A stretch of DNA of 64,000 bases from Cycas panzhihuaensis (taxonomy: Eukaryota; Cycadophyta): the NCBI GenBank assembly GCA_023213395.1, contig CM041465.1:203925741-203989740 (forward strand). Reading direction: 5' to 3'. Position 1 is the first letter of the stretch; the number at the start of each line of letters is the position of its first letter. Below, piece by piece: positions 44,501 through 56,114 of the stretch. The notes below the pieces were generated by a model. The model was not told the origin of the DNA and did not search any database. It saw only the letters and a program-made list of their open reading frames with translations. The translations under genes and the position numbers were made by a program.

Positions 44501-45760
44501 CCATGGCGTTTTGCCATTCTAAATTATGACATGCTTTGTTATAAATCCAAGGTTCAATTGAACAGATTAAGGCTTGATGCCTTTGAGATCTTGTTTTTTG
44601 TTCAAAACTTCCCCTTTTGACTCTTCTAAGGTTTTCAAGTGCCATTTTGGAAGTTTCTTCATTTGTTGTTCCCTCAGAGTGCTTTGATTACTAACTTCAT
44701 GGGAGGTAGATCCTCTTTGAGTGTTTTGCTCACTTTCTTAATGAGAGCTAGATCTTTCTGAGATGCTTCCTTCTAGTTCGCTATTAGATATGATATTCTC
44801 TCCTTGTTTCCTACTTCCTTGAGTACTAGCAATGGAGGATTTTTTTGAGGTATCATCTCTCTGATTCTCATTTTAAGATACTTCTTTGGAATCTTCTTCG
44901 TGAATTATTAATTCTTGGGAAGTCTTAGTCGGATGAACTTCATCGGGAGAGATTTCTTTAAAAGTTACATTTCTACTTATGTAAATTTTATTATTTTTTT
45001 ATTCTATGCATCTATATGCCTTGGATTCATTGTTGTCCCCTACAAAAATGCACTTGATGCTTTTGTCATCTAATTTGGTTATCTTTTGAGTGGAAACATG
45101 TACATAAGTTGTACTTCCAAAAATCCTAAGATGACTTACATCAAGTTTCCTATCTGTCCATTTTTCTTCTGGCTATTTTTAGAACCTAACTAGGGCTTCT
45201 ATTTATGATATAAATTGTTGTATCCACTACTTCAACCTAATATGTATGGGGTACATTTTTCCCTTTCATCATACATTTAGCCATTTCAATTATAGTTCTA
45301 TTCATTCTCTCTACTACACATTTGATTGTGGGTATAAAGAGTAGTGAGTTGTCTATGGATATCACGCAATTTGCAGAAGCAAACAAATTCATTCAAAACA
45401 TACTCCCCTCCACCATCTGTTCTAAAAGCTTTGATCTTACAATTGCTTTATAATTCTACCCGAGCTTTGAATTCTTTAAAAAACATCCAATGCTTCTAAC
45501 TTGCTAAAAATGAAATAAATCCACATTTTCCTTGTATAATCACCAACAAAAATGAAAAAGTAACTACTTCCATTGATAGAATTTGGAGTAATTGGTGCAC
45601 AAACATCACTGTGGATTAGCTCCAATTTTTCTTGTGACCTTCATGCGCTTTTTTGAAATTGCAATCTGTGATATTTTTCCAACATACAATTCTCACAAAT
45701 AGATGAGTTAAATGAGATTTTAGGTAGACCTTTCACCATATTCAACTTCTTTAACATTTC
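44501..45760 (-). pseudogene. E8 integrase and linker
   Basis: Heavily broken integrase is recognisable by pieces. Near 45300 it shows NGVVERMNRTIIEMAKCMMK-type sequence, near 45400 GGGEYVLNEFVCFCKLRDI, and near 45100 HLRIFGSTTYVHVSTQKITK. The linker from 44570 to 44960 is Ser/Glu-rich. No frame longer than 60 codons remains. Confidence 0.7.
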
Positions 45761-45796
45761 CAATTTATCATTTGCAATATGACCATACCTTAAATG

Positions 45797-47040
45797 TCAT
45801 ATCTTATTATTTGTGCTTTGAGTAGCCAAAGATTTTACACGAGAAGGTTGAATAGGAGTAGAGACTAATTTATATAGATTATCAGTCTCTATTGCTTCAG
45901 CGATTACAATTCCATTTTGTTTCATACCACAAATGGAGCATGTCTCATCTATATCAAAGATAATATGAAGTTTCTTTTTTCTCAATTGAGACACAATAGG
46001 AAGGTTTCTTTTTAGACTAAGTACAAACAACACATTTCCAATCTTTTTTATGTCATTATTAATTTTGATGGAAATAGTTCCTTTCCTTTGATACATAGAG
46101 GGAACTTATCACTGAGCTCTATTGATTTGTTGAGGCAATACGGATGTAGATCTTCAAACCATTCTTTACTCCCTATCATATGGTTTGATATGCTAGAGTC
46201 TATGAACCAATCTTCATTTCCTTTAACATGAGATGCCAAGGCAACAATGAATGCAGTTTCTTCATCATCATCATCTTTTGTGTTACTATAATTACCTTCA
46301 ACCCATTTGCCTTTGTAAATATCTGATCGTCTTTGGGGATAGTTATTTTCATAATGTCCAGTCCTCCTGCAATAACAATAGGTTCGTGAATCTGTTGATC
46401 CATAGTTGCTTGCCAAAGGCCCATATCTTCCATACTAATAGTAGGTACGTGTATCTTGTGACCTTCCTCTTAGAAATCTACCTCTACTTTTCAATCTACC
46501 TCTAGAATTTGACTGACCTTTGGAAATGCTTCTAAGGCATCCTCTTTCATCAACTCTTAGCCTAGAGATAAATGCTTCTTCGATTTTTGTTTACTCTCTA
46601 TATCTTTTTAGCCTCTATTCCTATTGTATTAAATGTTCATAAAGAGTATCAAATGATATACTAGAGGCCTGTCCTCCAATAGTAAGGGTATTAACCAGAT
46701 TGTCAAATGTTTCTAGCAACTTATTAAGGATTAGACAAACAAGTTTGGTATCCTAAACAACTTCTCCAACTAAAGCTAAGTGGTTTTTGATTTCAGTCAC
46801 CCCGGTGATGAAGTTAGAAACAAATTGTCCCCCCTTCAAATGAATTTGATAGAGTTGGTCTCTCAGCAAGACAACTTCTGCTTCATCTTTCTGACTGAAC
46901 ATGGCCTCTAGAATTTTCTTCACGGTTTATAAGCTTAAGGGAATTTGCAAGACCAGGTTTCTTTTTTTTTTCTACTACAAGATCCTAGGCATTTTTTGTA
47001 AGAAGTAACCCTTCATTTTAAACCACCATGAATTGTAATT
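45797..47040 (-). pseudogene. E8 gag, zinc knuckle and protease
   Basis: The frame 46416-46048 shows TYCYCRRTGHYENNY, a zinc knuckle in which the first and last cysteines are tyrosine, and DWFIDSSISNHMIGSKEWFE, a protease motif with Ser in place of the active-site Gly. The following frame 46096-45797 is the linker with KKIGNVLFVLSLKRN. Gag proper (46560-47040) is split by many stops. Each lost residue fits a G-to-A change on this strand. Confidence 0.75.
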
Positions 47041-47792
47041 TTCTCCTATCAATTTGTTTGAATCTCCCAAATAGAAAGTGGAGCCCATAATTTTTAATTT
47101 AGAGGTAAGAAAAACCAAGTAAGATCCTAACTCAAGGTTTGGGCTGTACAATCATACGACTATATGAAAAACTTTAGATATATGGATGGAAATGGAAGTA
47201 CCCTCAAATCAGAGATTATTCCAACGCCTATCTGAATCTAGAATTATTTTTCAATCAGACTTGTATTTTGGTCAAAACCTGTCCTAAAAACTTAAAAAAA
47301 CCTAGGGCATGAAAATCAATTTTTGCTCTTTTCTCTTTAAATTCTCAATGAAAATCTGCAAAGTAGTATTTGATAGAAAGCTTAAGAGAAAATGAAGAGA
47401 TTGAGACAGGTACCAAACTCTGAAATTCAAAAATTTGAGACAAATATGCTCAGAAAGCTCCAAACCTACATGTTTGATTTTTTGCAGATCCTAGTCCGTA
47501 AAAATAAAATTTGGAGATGTTGCTTTAGAGAAAGTTATTCAGTGTGAAAAGGCACCCACACTAGTAAAATTTTGGCTCGATCTGAGAAATTTGAAAAATC
47601 AATCATACAGTCCATACAATTCCATACCATTCATCCGTACTTCTTCTTACACAACAATTATTTTCCTTCAAAAAAATTCAAGGGCATACTGCATTTTTCT
47701 TCTTCTTAGATCTCCATCTTCTTTACAAAATATCGCAGAGATGTACTTACTTCTCCTTTAGAAACTGACAAAACCCACCTGCTCTAATACCA
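47041..47792 (-). other. E8 leader and primer-binding site
   Basis: No gene is seen. At 47778-47792 the minus strand reads TGGTATTAGAGCAGG next to the LTR, a tRNA-Met type primer site with one change. Confidence 0.7.
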
Positions 47793-48017
47793 AGTTAAAA
47801 TCACATTTACAAATAAGTAGTTGACTCGGGGATGAAAGAAACCATTCTTCTTCATTGATTAAACGAGAGGTGAACCTTTCATATATATACATCAAGTTTA
47901 CAATAGAGGGCCCATGCATAGCGGCCACTTGTCAACATAAAATAAAAGAGCGGTTTATGACGCACGACCCTCAACCAAAACTTAAGAGCTTCTAGAGATA
48001 AAACATTAACTTTAACA
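47793..48017 (-). repeat. E8 5' LTR
   Basis: A 225-base partner of 42787-43011. Its left terminal dinucleotide on the plus strand reads AG where the other copy has TG. Confidence 0.87.
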
Positions 48018-50560
48018 ATTTCAAGGGTGGGGATCTCGAATTCATGTGGTACAATTGCTTCAACCCCAACTGCCAACTGAAATGAAGTTTGTATTATTGA
48101 GCTTTTATAAGTTGTCTAGAATGCCCATAGCATGATGGTAATTTATCTACCCAGCCAACTCTTCGAGTGCCACATATCTTTTGCAAGAAATTTTCAATTA
48201 TTTTGTTTGAACCTTTTGCTTGGTCATTTGCATGAGGGTAGTATGGTGTTGATTTGCAATGGCTCACCAAGAATATTATAAGTTCTTCTACCATCTTATT
48301 CAAAAAGTACAAGCCCTAATTGCTAGCCAACTCCAAAGGACAACCAAATCTAGTAATAACCACCTTCTAGAGGAACTTGATACTGCTTTGAGCATCAACG
48401 TGATATAAAGGTTGTGCCTCCACCAATTTCATCATGTAGTTTGTTGCCACTAGGATGTAATGGGTTTGCAAATGTCTAGTAGAAAGGCGAATAAGGCTAA
48501 TGAAATATAGCCCTCATTATTTGAATGGAGCTTTAGGGAAAATGGGCCATCATGGTTGAAAATCTTGACAATAGAGTTTTCCCACCCTTTGGCATGCGTC
48601 GTATTTCTTCACCCACTTTTTGACGTCCTCAAACAAAGTCGACCACCATAGACCTACATTCAAAAATTTTCGTGTTGTTCCTACCATGTCCTCTAGCAAC
48701 TCCCTCATGTGCCTAGACAATGATTTGTTCCACTTTGTGAGGGGTGACACATCAATAAAGTATCATCTGGCCCAAGCCAATAAAATTCCCCTTGGATCAA
48801 TCGGTATGGCTCAACCTTCCTCACTAAATACCTTCCTTTTGCTTTATCCAATCATTATGACAATCAAGTGGTGAATAAATATTCTACAATTACTTCATAA
48901 AACTCAAGGGCTACCACCTCCACTTTGAATAAGTTAGCCTCTAGGAAGTCATTCATGATTCCAACTACATTTTCTCCATTTGTAATTTGGGATAGTTGGT
49001 CTAGAATGGTATGAGTTTTCCTAGCTTTGACCCCTACCTGAAAGGTGAATTGTTGGAAGAGCATTAGCCATCTATTGATTTTTCCTCATAATAATGGCTT
49101 GTTAATCAAGTACATTAACGTCCGATGGTCCTCATAGAAGATGAATGGATTTGACAGTAAATAATGATGAAGCTTTGTAATGCATACACCATTTCTGGGG
49201 CTTCCCTTTCTGTAACTATATAATTTTACTCAACCCTTGTTAATTTTTTACTAGGAAATGATGTTGGAAAATCTGCATTTTTCTGTCCTCGTTGGGCCAA
49301 TATGCACCCAATCACAAATTGTGACACATCTACATGCACAAGGAACATCTTGTTCCATTATAGAAATATTAAGATCGGGGCAGATGCTATGGCCCCTTTT
49401 AATCTTTCAAATGCCATATGTTGTTCCTCCACCCACTCCCATTCCATGTTTTTTTCAATAATTCTTCCAATGACTCAAAAATCTGAGCATATCCCTTTGA
49501 TAAAACGCCAATAATATCTTGTGAATCCCAAAAATCCTTATAGATGTTTCTTTGTTGATGGGATTGTGAAGTTTAATATGGCTAAAACCTTTGCTTGATT
49601 TGTTAGCAATCCTTCTTTACTTACTATATGGCCCAATAAATTTTGAAAAGGTACGACAAATGTACACTTTTTTGGGTTAAGAAATAGTTTGCACTCCCAG
49701 TAAGTCTACAACATTTTTCGTATATTTTCCATATGATTTTTCAATATGGCATACAAGGTCTAGTCTTCCAAGAATATTATGACCTTTTCTCCTATAATCT
49801 TTTTAAATATATACAACACTATACGTTGAACTAGGACTAAGGCATTAGTGAGCCCAAAGGGCATTATGCAGTATGCATATGTTAATTACAAAAGATGTTT
49901 TTGACTTATCTTCTAGGGCTATATTAATTAGGTTGTACCTGCTAAACCCATCCATAAAGGAGTAAATTTCCTTCCCTCCAACTAGCTCTAGTACATCTTC
50001 TATATAAGGCATTAGGAAGGGATCTTTCTTGGTGACTTTATTTAATTGTCAATAATCTACATAAACCCTAATTTTGCCATTCCTTTTAGGCAAGACTACC
50101 ACTGGCCTGACCCAGTTGTTGTAGTCAACTTCGTAGATGTATCCAACATCCAACATTTTATTCAACTTAGCCTTGACCTTCTCTTTGAACTTTGGATTCA
50201 TTCGATAGGACTATTGTTTAACAAGCTTGGCCCCTTCTATCAAATCTATACGATGTACTCCAATTTCTAGTGCTATGTCTTTAAAATCTTTATAAGCCAT
50301 GCAAATGCATCATGGTACTCCTCAAATTGTGCTTGGGCTTGGGCAACTACTTGTTCATCCCAAGACTCACCTATTGTGGTGTTTTGGGGTTCATCGCCTT
50401 TCCCTATGTTTATCTTTTTAGTTTTTAATCCCTCAAAGTTAAACTACTTAACTTGGCTAATCTCAAGCGTGTTAGAAATCTCCCTATCTTCATATTTAAA
50501 TTTTCTATATTCAAGTGGGAAGTCATGTACCACCCCCTCCTCCTATTTAGGGCTCTCCTT
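48018..50560 (-). pseudogene. E7 pol remnant: integrase, RNase H, RT
   Basis: Frames on the minus strand match E6 in order. Integrase: KSTPYYPHANDQAKGSNKII near 48250 and KYDACQRVGK near 48590. RNase H with FQVGVKARKTHTILDQLSQI lies at 48864-49064. RT from about 49500 to 50240 has GQKAQ-type and LGHIVSKEGLLTNQ-type pieces and the VVVLPKRNGKIRVYVDY stretch near 50080. Stops and small gaps occur throughout. Gag and protease of this copy are missing. Confidence 0.75.
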
Positions 50561-50574
50561 GCAAGATATCAATA

Positions 50575-50950
50575 TTAAGTCTTTTAATACTATCAAGAAT
50601 CCTATTTATAGTTGGTGTTTATGATCTATAGGAAAAAGTCTTGATGAGTGCTAGTTTTAGTTTAGTCCAGGTAATTTCTCTAACCCTTTCCATACCTACT
50701 AGCCATTCACAACCTATTCTAACTACGATATGGTATAAGAGGTGACTCCATTCCTGTCTCCATATTAAATATTTTAATATATTGAGAATCCTATTTATGG
50801 TTGAGTTTTATGATCTATAGGAAAACGTTTTGATGAATGTTGGTTTTAATTTATTCCATGTAATTTCTCTAATTCTTTCCTTATCAACCATTCTTGACCT
50901 ATTCTACTTACAATATGGTATAATAGGTGACTCCAACCCTTTGAAAAATG
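50575..50950. repeat. Two-copy tandem duplication, 189-base period, in E7
   Basis: AGAATCCTATTTATAGTTGG at 50596 and AGAATCCTATTTATGGTTGA at 50785 start two similar copies of about 180 bases. Both correspond to E6 sequence around 35890-36060, which is present once there, so the duplication arose in E7. Confidence 0.8.
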
Positions 50951-50967
50951 CTATGATTCCTCCAAAT

Positions 50968-51428
50968 ACTCTCACAAAATGGGGAGGTAAGAATGAGCCT
51001 CCTCCATTGAGCTTTTACTTTTATATTGAGAGAGGGAGCATTAGAATTAGGTGAAATGAAATTACACATAATGCACATGAAAGTGCATTTCACTTAAGTG
51101 ATCTAATTTAAAGTTCACTTAAGACCCTTTTTAGAAATAATCAACTAATGTAATGACCTTGTGACATTAACCCGTTTCAATCTCCTCCTTAATGGTAGAA
51201 GGTCATTTCATCCTATTTTATTCTATCCTATGAGGTCTTCATTTGAGCTTCTTACAAAGCAAACTACTATGACGCTTTTGTGGGAAACCCTCATGGGGAA
51301 GAAAACCCACAAATTTTCTAATCTACAAACCTGGCTCAGGCAGCTCTTTAAATGAAGCTAGATAGCCAATCAGTACAATGAATTTTGTAGCTAAAATCTA
51401 CTGAATCTCCATATACCATTTAGTCATC
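50968..51428 (-). repeat. E9 3' LTR, truncated
   Basis: From 50968 the sequence matches the right LTR from 63850 on (CTCACAAAATGGGGAGGTAA). The first 86 or so bases of the right LTR, starting TGAAAAGAG at 63763, are absent here, so this LTR is cut where it meets E7. The inner edge is taken at CTCATATACC...TTTAGTCA, followed by TCCCCCATGCCC, giving a minus-strand TGAC start after a purine tract. Confidence 0.7.
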
Positions 51429-51555
51429 CCCCATGCCCTTTCGGGTTTTCACAGGTTCCAATTTTTCAAAATGATACAACCCTTATCTTTTCACGCCCAC
51501 AAGGGGTTTTCACGAATGAGATAGAGTATGATGGTCCTATTGTCATCTCCTTCAA

Positions 51556-52330
51556 TCAATCGAAGATGGAGGTCCTAAGGCCAAGTTGCTTTTGGAACTG
51601 TTCAAACTTCACCCTCTTCAGTGGTTTGGTGAAGATATCGGCCACTTGATCTGCTGTGGGGCAGTACTCCAGTTGAATTGTGCTATCATGAACTAGTTCT
51701 CTAATCCTGTGGACTTTCGTACTTATATGTTTGGTACGATCATGAAATACAGGATTTGTAGCCATTTGGATTGTAGATTGATTATCTACATGTAAGCTAG
51801 AAGAACTTGTTTGGGTGGCATTTAATGTATTCAACAATTTTCTAAGCCATATCACCTCCTTGCTTGCCTCGTAAAGCTTAATATATTCAACCCGGCGATT
51901 GAGTTTGCAACTATCTTCTGTCGTCTAGATCTCCATGATATTGGTGTTGTTCCACAAAATCTTAGGTACCCAAACATAGATCTTTTTGTGTCTTTATCTT
52001 CGGCAAAGTCTGAGTCCGTGTATGCATAAAGTTCAGATTCTGCATTGGGTTCATACAACAGACCATATTTGCTGGTCGTCTTCAGGTACCTCAACACTCG
52101 TATTGTAGCTTGCCAGTGATTCTACTTAGGATTTGTCATAATTCTTGCAAGAATGCCAACAGAGTATGCAATATATGGCTTTGTGTTGGTAGTATAGATG
52201 AGACTACCTACAAGTTGCCTGTAGAGTGTTGCATCAAGCTCCCTAGTGTCACCATCAACTGAGAGTTTAACATTAGGTTCCATAGGTGTATCCACTGGTC
52301 GAGCACCTTCCAACTGAAACTTTGTCAGAA
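51556..52330 (-). pseudogene. E9 RNase H and pol end
   Basis: Frames 52313-52122, 52097-51852 and 51855-51556 carry DATLYRQLVGSLIYTTNTKP, YAYTDSDFAEDKDTKRSMFG with the D-D pair of RNase H, and VDNQSTIQMATNPVFHDRTK. The ending QVADIFTKPLKRVKFEQFQK is typical of copia pol. Two frame changes and a stop in the CWQAT region near 52110 break it. Confidence 0.88.
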
Positions 52331-52332
52331 GA

Positions 52333-53212
52333 TCATTGATATATTTTTCTTGGGAGAGAAAGATTTTGCCATTCTTGAGTTACTTCAATTCCCAAGTAAT
52401 ATTTCATCAACCCGAGGTCAGATAATTCAAACGTTTTAGCAAGGTCCTTCTTCAGCAGGCTGATTACCTGTTCACTATGCTTCGTTATTAGCATATCATC
52501 CACAAAGATTAAGAGGTAAGTGGCTTTATCATTTTGGCGCTTGATGAATAATGTTACATCAATATCTTGATAGTCATAAACCTCATGTCCAAGTTGCCTC
52601 ATTCTTTCAGACAACTTGGTAAACCAAGCACAAGGGGCTTGTTTTAGGCCGTACAAGGACTTTCTGAGCCTACAAACCTTATGCTCTTGACCGACAATCT
52701 CGTATCCTTCTGGCTAAGCCATGTAAATTTCTTCTTTAAGGTCTCCATTGAGAAATGTAGTCTTACCATCGAGTTGGTGGATTTTTCAACCTTATTGAGC
52801 AAGCCAAGGCTATAAGAGTTCTGATTGTAGGCCACTTGGTTGTAGGAGCAAAGATTTCAATGTAGTTGATGCCTTCCCTTTGTGTGAATCCTTTTGCTAC
52901 CAACCTCGCCTTGTATTTTTCTAGGGTGCCATCTGATCTGTACTTGTTTTTGAACACCCATTTGTTTTGAACTACCTTTCTTCCAAGTGGTACATCAACA
53001 AGCTCCCATGTACCGTTCTTGATAAGAGATTGGTACTCTTCGTTCATGGCATTTCTCCAAGTTGCATGCTTTACAACTTCTTGGTACATTAGGGGTTCTT
53101 CATTAAAAGCAAGGTGCAGTTCTGTTGGTTCAAGCTCAACAGAAATTGATTCATGTATCCTTGCTCTATGGGCACTTCTAGTGCCAATTTTGCCTACCTC
53201 ATCTGGTCGCAT
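52333..53212 (-). pseudogene. E9 reverse transcriptase
   Basis: Fingers are in 53212-52763: YQSLIKNGTWELVDVPLGRK, VVQNKWVFKNKYRSDGTLEK and LVAKGFTQREGINYIEIFAP. The palm, with MYGLKQAPCAWFTKLSERM and the catalytic FVDDMLIT, is in 52656-52333. Between them, near 52660-52800, frames shift through the LDGKTTFLNGDLKEEIYMA stretch, where the usual metal-binding aspartate region can still be read. Confidence 0.88.
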
Positions 53213-53245
53213 GTCCTTGTGTCGCTGGTAGGCTTCACAAAAACC

Positions 53246-54822
53246 TCAAGTTGGGAATGAGGTTTTCACTTCCACAGCCTCTTGGTCTTCGTTTTGATCA
53301 TGAAAAGGATCATGTAAAATGTTTGGCACAGAGGAAGTTGATGATGCTGGAGAAGATGGGCCAGCCACTGATGTTAGAGAAGATGGTCCTTCTGCTATTG
53401 GCTTTGCCTTTGTCAACTTAGTTGTTCGCAAATGATGGTGATGGATGTGTACACATTGGCTAGGAGTCACAACTTGTATCCTCTGGGGCTCTATTGTCAC
53501 ATTCCAAGATTTTGAGCAACTGTTGAGCATCTACCCCCCTAAATTTTGGAATCTGGACATCAAATTCAGTAGCATCATTAAATCGGTATGAAGGTATCTT
53601 GGAGTCAAGTCTAAGTAATTGATCTTCAGTCTCTGCAAAGATAACATCTCTAGTGATGATAATTTTGCGTTGTGAAGGTATAAAAACCTTGTACCCCTTT
53701 TTTTCCATAGGATATCTAACAAAGATGCCTTTGAGGGCTCTATCTTGGAGCTTGTTTTTGTGTTCCTCCAAAATGTGAGCATAACAAGTAGAGCCAAAAA
53801 TTTTGAAGTGGGAGATAGAGGGGATATGTCCATACCATATTTCATATGGAGATGGGGCTGAGCTTAGAGGGACTAACAGTGTTGATGCAATACACGACAG
53901 TCTAGATAGCCTCAGCCCAAAGATAGATAGAGACATTCTTATATACCAGCATAACACAAGCCACATTCATGATGGTCCTATTCATGCGCTTAGCAACTCC
54001 ATTTTGTTGGGGTGTACCTGCAATAGTGGTCTGATGTTTAATTCCATACTGACGTAGGTATAATTCAAACTCATTAAACGTGTACTCGCCACCATTGTTA
54101 GTGCTAAGTATTTTGATCTTGAATCTAGATTCATTTTCCATGCAGGCCTTAAAAGCTTGAAACATAGAAAAAGCTTCATCTTTCTTTGCAAGAAAACCAA
54201 CCCATACTTTCTTGGTAAAATCGTCAATGAAAGTAATATAGTACCACTTCTGTTTGAGAGAAGGGATGGGCATAGAACTGCATATATCTAAGTGTACAAG
54301 CTGCAAAGGTTGGCTAGATTTCCACTGACTATGAAGAAAGGGTTGTCTTTGAGATTTGGAAATGATACATGCTTCGCATTCAAAGGGCTTAGAGGAGAGC
54401 CTAGGCATACCAAGAAGAGTGGTATGTAGTTCTCTTAAATGATCAATTTTCATATTGCCCATACGAGCATGCCACAGGGCCACTTGGGACAACTTTTGAG
54501 GAGCCAGGGTTGTAGTAAAAGCAGAGTCATCATCAACTTGGTTAGCTTCAGAGAATGGTGAGCCAGTTAGGCGAAAACGTTTGCCATCAAGAATTCCAGT
54601 CATAGCCACAACATTTGAAAGAGGGTGAATGACACAGAGAGTTTGATTATTTGCAGTTACACTCAGATCAAATCCACGAGAAACAAGGGTGGACAAGGAG
54701 AGTAGGTTCTGTTTCATAGCAGGAATATATAAAACATCAACAGGGGTAAAATCTAGAAGGCCTGGGAATTTCAAGCAAACAATTCCAAGTCTTTCAACTA
54801 GCTGAGATGATTTGTCAGCCAT
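53246..54822 (-). pseudogene. E9 integrase and linker
   Basis: The frame 54822-53902 (306 residues) is mostly open. It has a zinc-binding ALWHARMGNMKIDHL...CEACIISKSQ and a core with LVHLDICSSM. The next motif reads LSTNNGGEYT, with Asn for the second catalytic Asp (codon 54097-54099). NGVAKRMNRT has Lys for the catalytic Glu (codon 53989-53991). The enzyme cannot be active. The C-terminal part with HFKIFGSTCYAHILEEHKNK lies in 53966-53460 in another frame, followed by a Ser/Pro-rich linker to 53246. Confidence 0.88.
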
Positions 54823-54829
54823 GTGTACA

Positions 54830-55206
54830 ACACCACGAACTTTAGAGTCAAAATCCTGAAAGAATTAGCGATGACAAGTCATGTGTTGTGTTATTCCAGT
54901 ATCCATGATCCAAGATGAAGTATTTGAGGTGGCACTATTTGCAACTCCAAGTGGTGAAGGCAAAAGTGAATAAGCATAGCCACAATGAGCCTCAATATAC
55001 TTAGTGGATCTATCAACAACATTTGATGAAGTGGTCCCAATTCTTTGAAGGTATGCATGAGCAAAGTGCGTTCCACCAAAAGCATCTTCAAAAGAAGTAT
55101 TATCAACATTATATGCACCATAGCGTTGTTGATAGCTTGGTAGTTTGTTGGTGGCAGTTCTGCAATTTTTGGCATAATGTCCTTTTCTATTACACCTTTG
55201 CCACAC
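54830..55206 (-). pseudogene. E9 zinc knuckle and protease
   Basis: The knuckle reads WQRCNRKGHYAKNC (55160-55205), with tryptophan in place of the first cysteine. The protease motif SSWIMDTGITQHMTCHR (54868-54915) keeps the Asp-Thr-Gly triad, then hits a stop where the frame should continue into the domain. The segment joins gag to integrase. Confidence 0.82.
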
Positions 55207-55271
55207 AATTATTTGATTTCCAGTCCCATAAGAAGTATTGGGCTGGTTGGATTATCTCTGATTCTTTGGAT

Positions 55272-56114
55272 CTAGATGCAAAGTTGATTATTTTGGCCTT
55301 GGCTTTGAGACTGTTTTTGTTGGAGTTGAGGAGCCTGTTGACTAAGAGGATGTTGTCCTTGTTGTCTACCTCTGCCTCTTCCACGGGAATTACCACCTCT
55401 ACGAGAGTACTGATCTTGATTTTTGGTATAAAAAAGATCTTCTTCCACTTTGAAAGCAGCATCAACTAGATCAGATGTAGTGGCAAAGTTGGTATCAAAG
55501 GTCTTATCAAAATCAATGAACTTATTAGCAAGAGCCTCAAAGTTTAGGGTCTTCAAAGTGCCACTAGATTGAAGACTTCCCAGTAGATTTTTATAATCTG
55601 GGATATGGAGATATGACTGAATCAAGAAAGCCCATGTAATGCATTGAGTTTTGAAATCTTTATCAATGGCTTGCTTGATTGGACGAAGGAGATTGATTGT
55701 CTCACTTGCATGTCCTTTCTGCATTTTCAATTTGTTCATCTTCAGTACTAAGTGAACAGATTCCAAGTCTGATTTAGTGCCAAAGTTCTTCTTAAGAACT
55801 TTCCATGCTATATTATGTATAGCTTCATCAATGAGATTATGCAGGGAATAATCAATGACAAGAAGTATCCCTGCACGGATTTTATCATCATCAAGCTCCC
55901 ATTGGCGTTTGGCTATAGCTTCAATGGGAGTAGTTGGAGCACCTCCTCTAGAAGCAGTTGTGGTAGCTGTAGCAATAACAAATGGTGTAATTTGCAAGTG
56001 ATATCTGCAAAGACCTTCATACTTTGCAGCATTTCTGACACCAATGAACCACATGTCCCAATTTTCTTTCCCTTTAAGAATGCAGTTCATATTTTGCTTG
56101 AACTGTGAAGACAT
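55272..56114 (-). pseudogene. E9 gag
   Basis: The ATG at 56114 (MSSQFKQNMNCILKGKENWD) is preferred to the upstream ATG at 56237 because it gives the usual copia Gag start, LKGKENWDMWFIGVRNAAKY. The UBN2-like core includes AWKVLKKNFGTKSDLESVHL and KMQKGHASETINLLRPIKQA. It ends in a Gly/Arg-rich patch (RRGGNSRGRGRGR) and a Gln-rich stretch. The frame is open for 280 codons, one of the best preserved in the window, and shifts before the knuckle. Confidence 0.88.

Larger units (their letters stand above)
42787..48017 (-). mobile_element. E8: Ty1/copia element inside E7 integrase
   Basis: Two 225-base LTRs (42787-43011 and 47793-48017) with about 8 percent differences enclose a copia interior on the minus strand. 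A primer site TGGTATTAGAGCAGG and a purine tract AAGGGGGGA are present. Flanks ATTCG and ATTTC are only partly alike. The flanking sequences join into the C-terminal part of gypsy integrase when compared with E6. RT keeps YVDD, but protease and zinc knuckle have lost key residues and gag is badly broken. Confidence 0.88.
2093..50967 (-). mobile_element. E7: old Ty3/gypsy remnant, split by E1 and E8
   Basis: E7 survives as three blocks: about 2093-3554, 40880-42786 and 48018-50967. When E1 and E8 are disregarded, the blocks align in order with the minus-strand gypsy element E6. The first two match its 3' ORF and spacer, the second also matches the integrase C-terminal edge, and the third covers integrase, RNase H, reverse transcriptase and part of the region before it. 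Gag, protease and the 5' LTR are absent, because the remnant ends abruptly at 50967 against the truncated LTR of E9. All reading frames are heavily broken. E7 is the oldest element here, since it contains two other full elements. Confidence 0.65.

Noticed and set aside
53019-54057. Plus-strand frames within 53-54 kb
   Set aside because: They are antisense to well-supported copia integrase and RT of E9.
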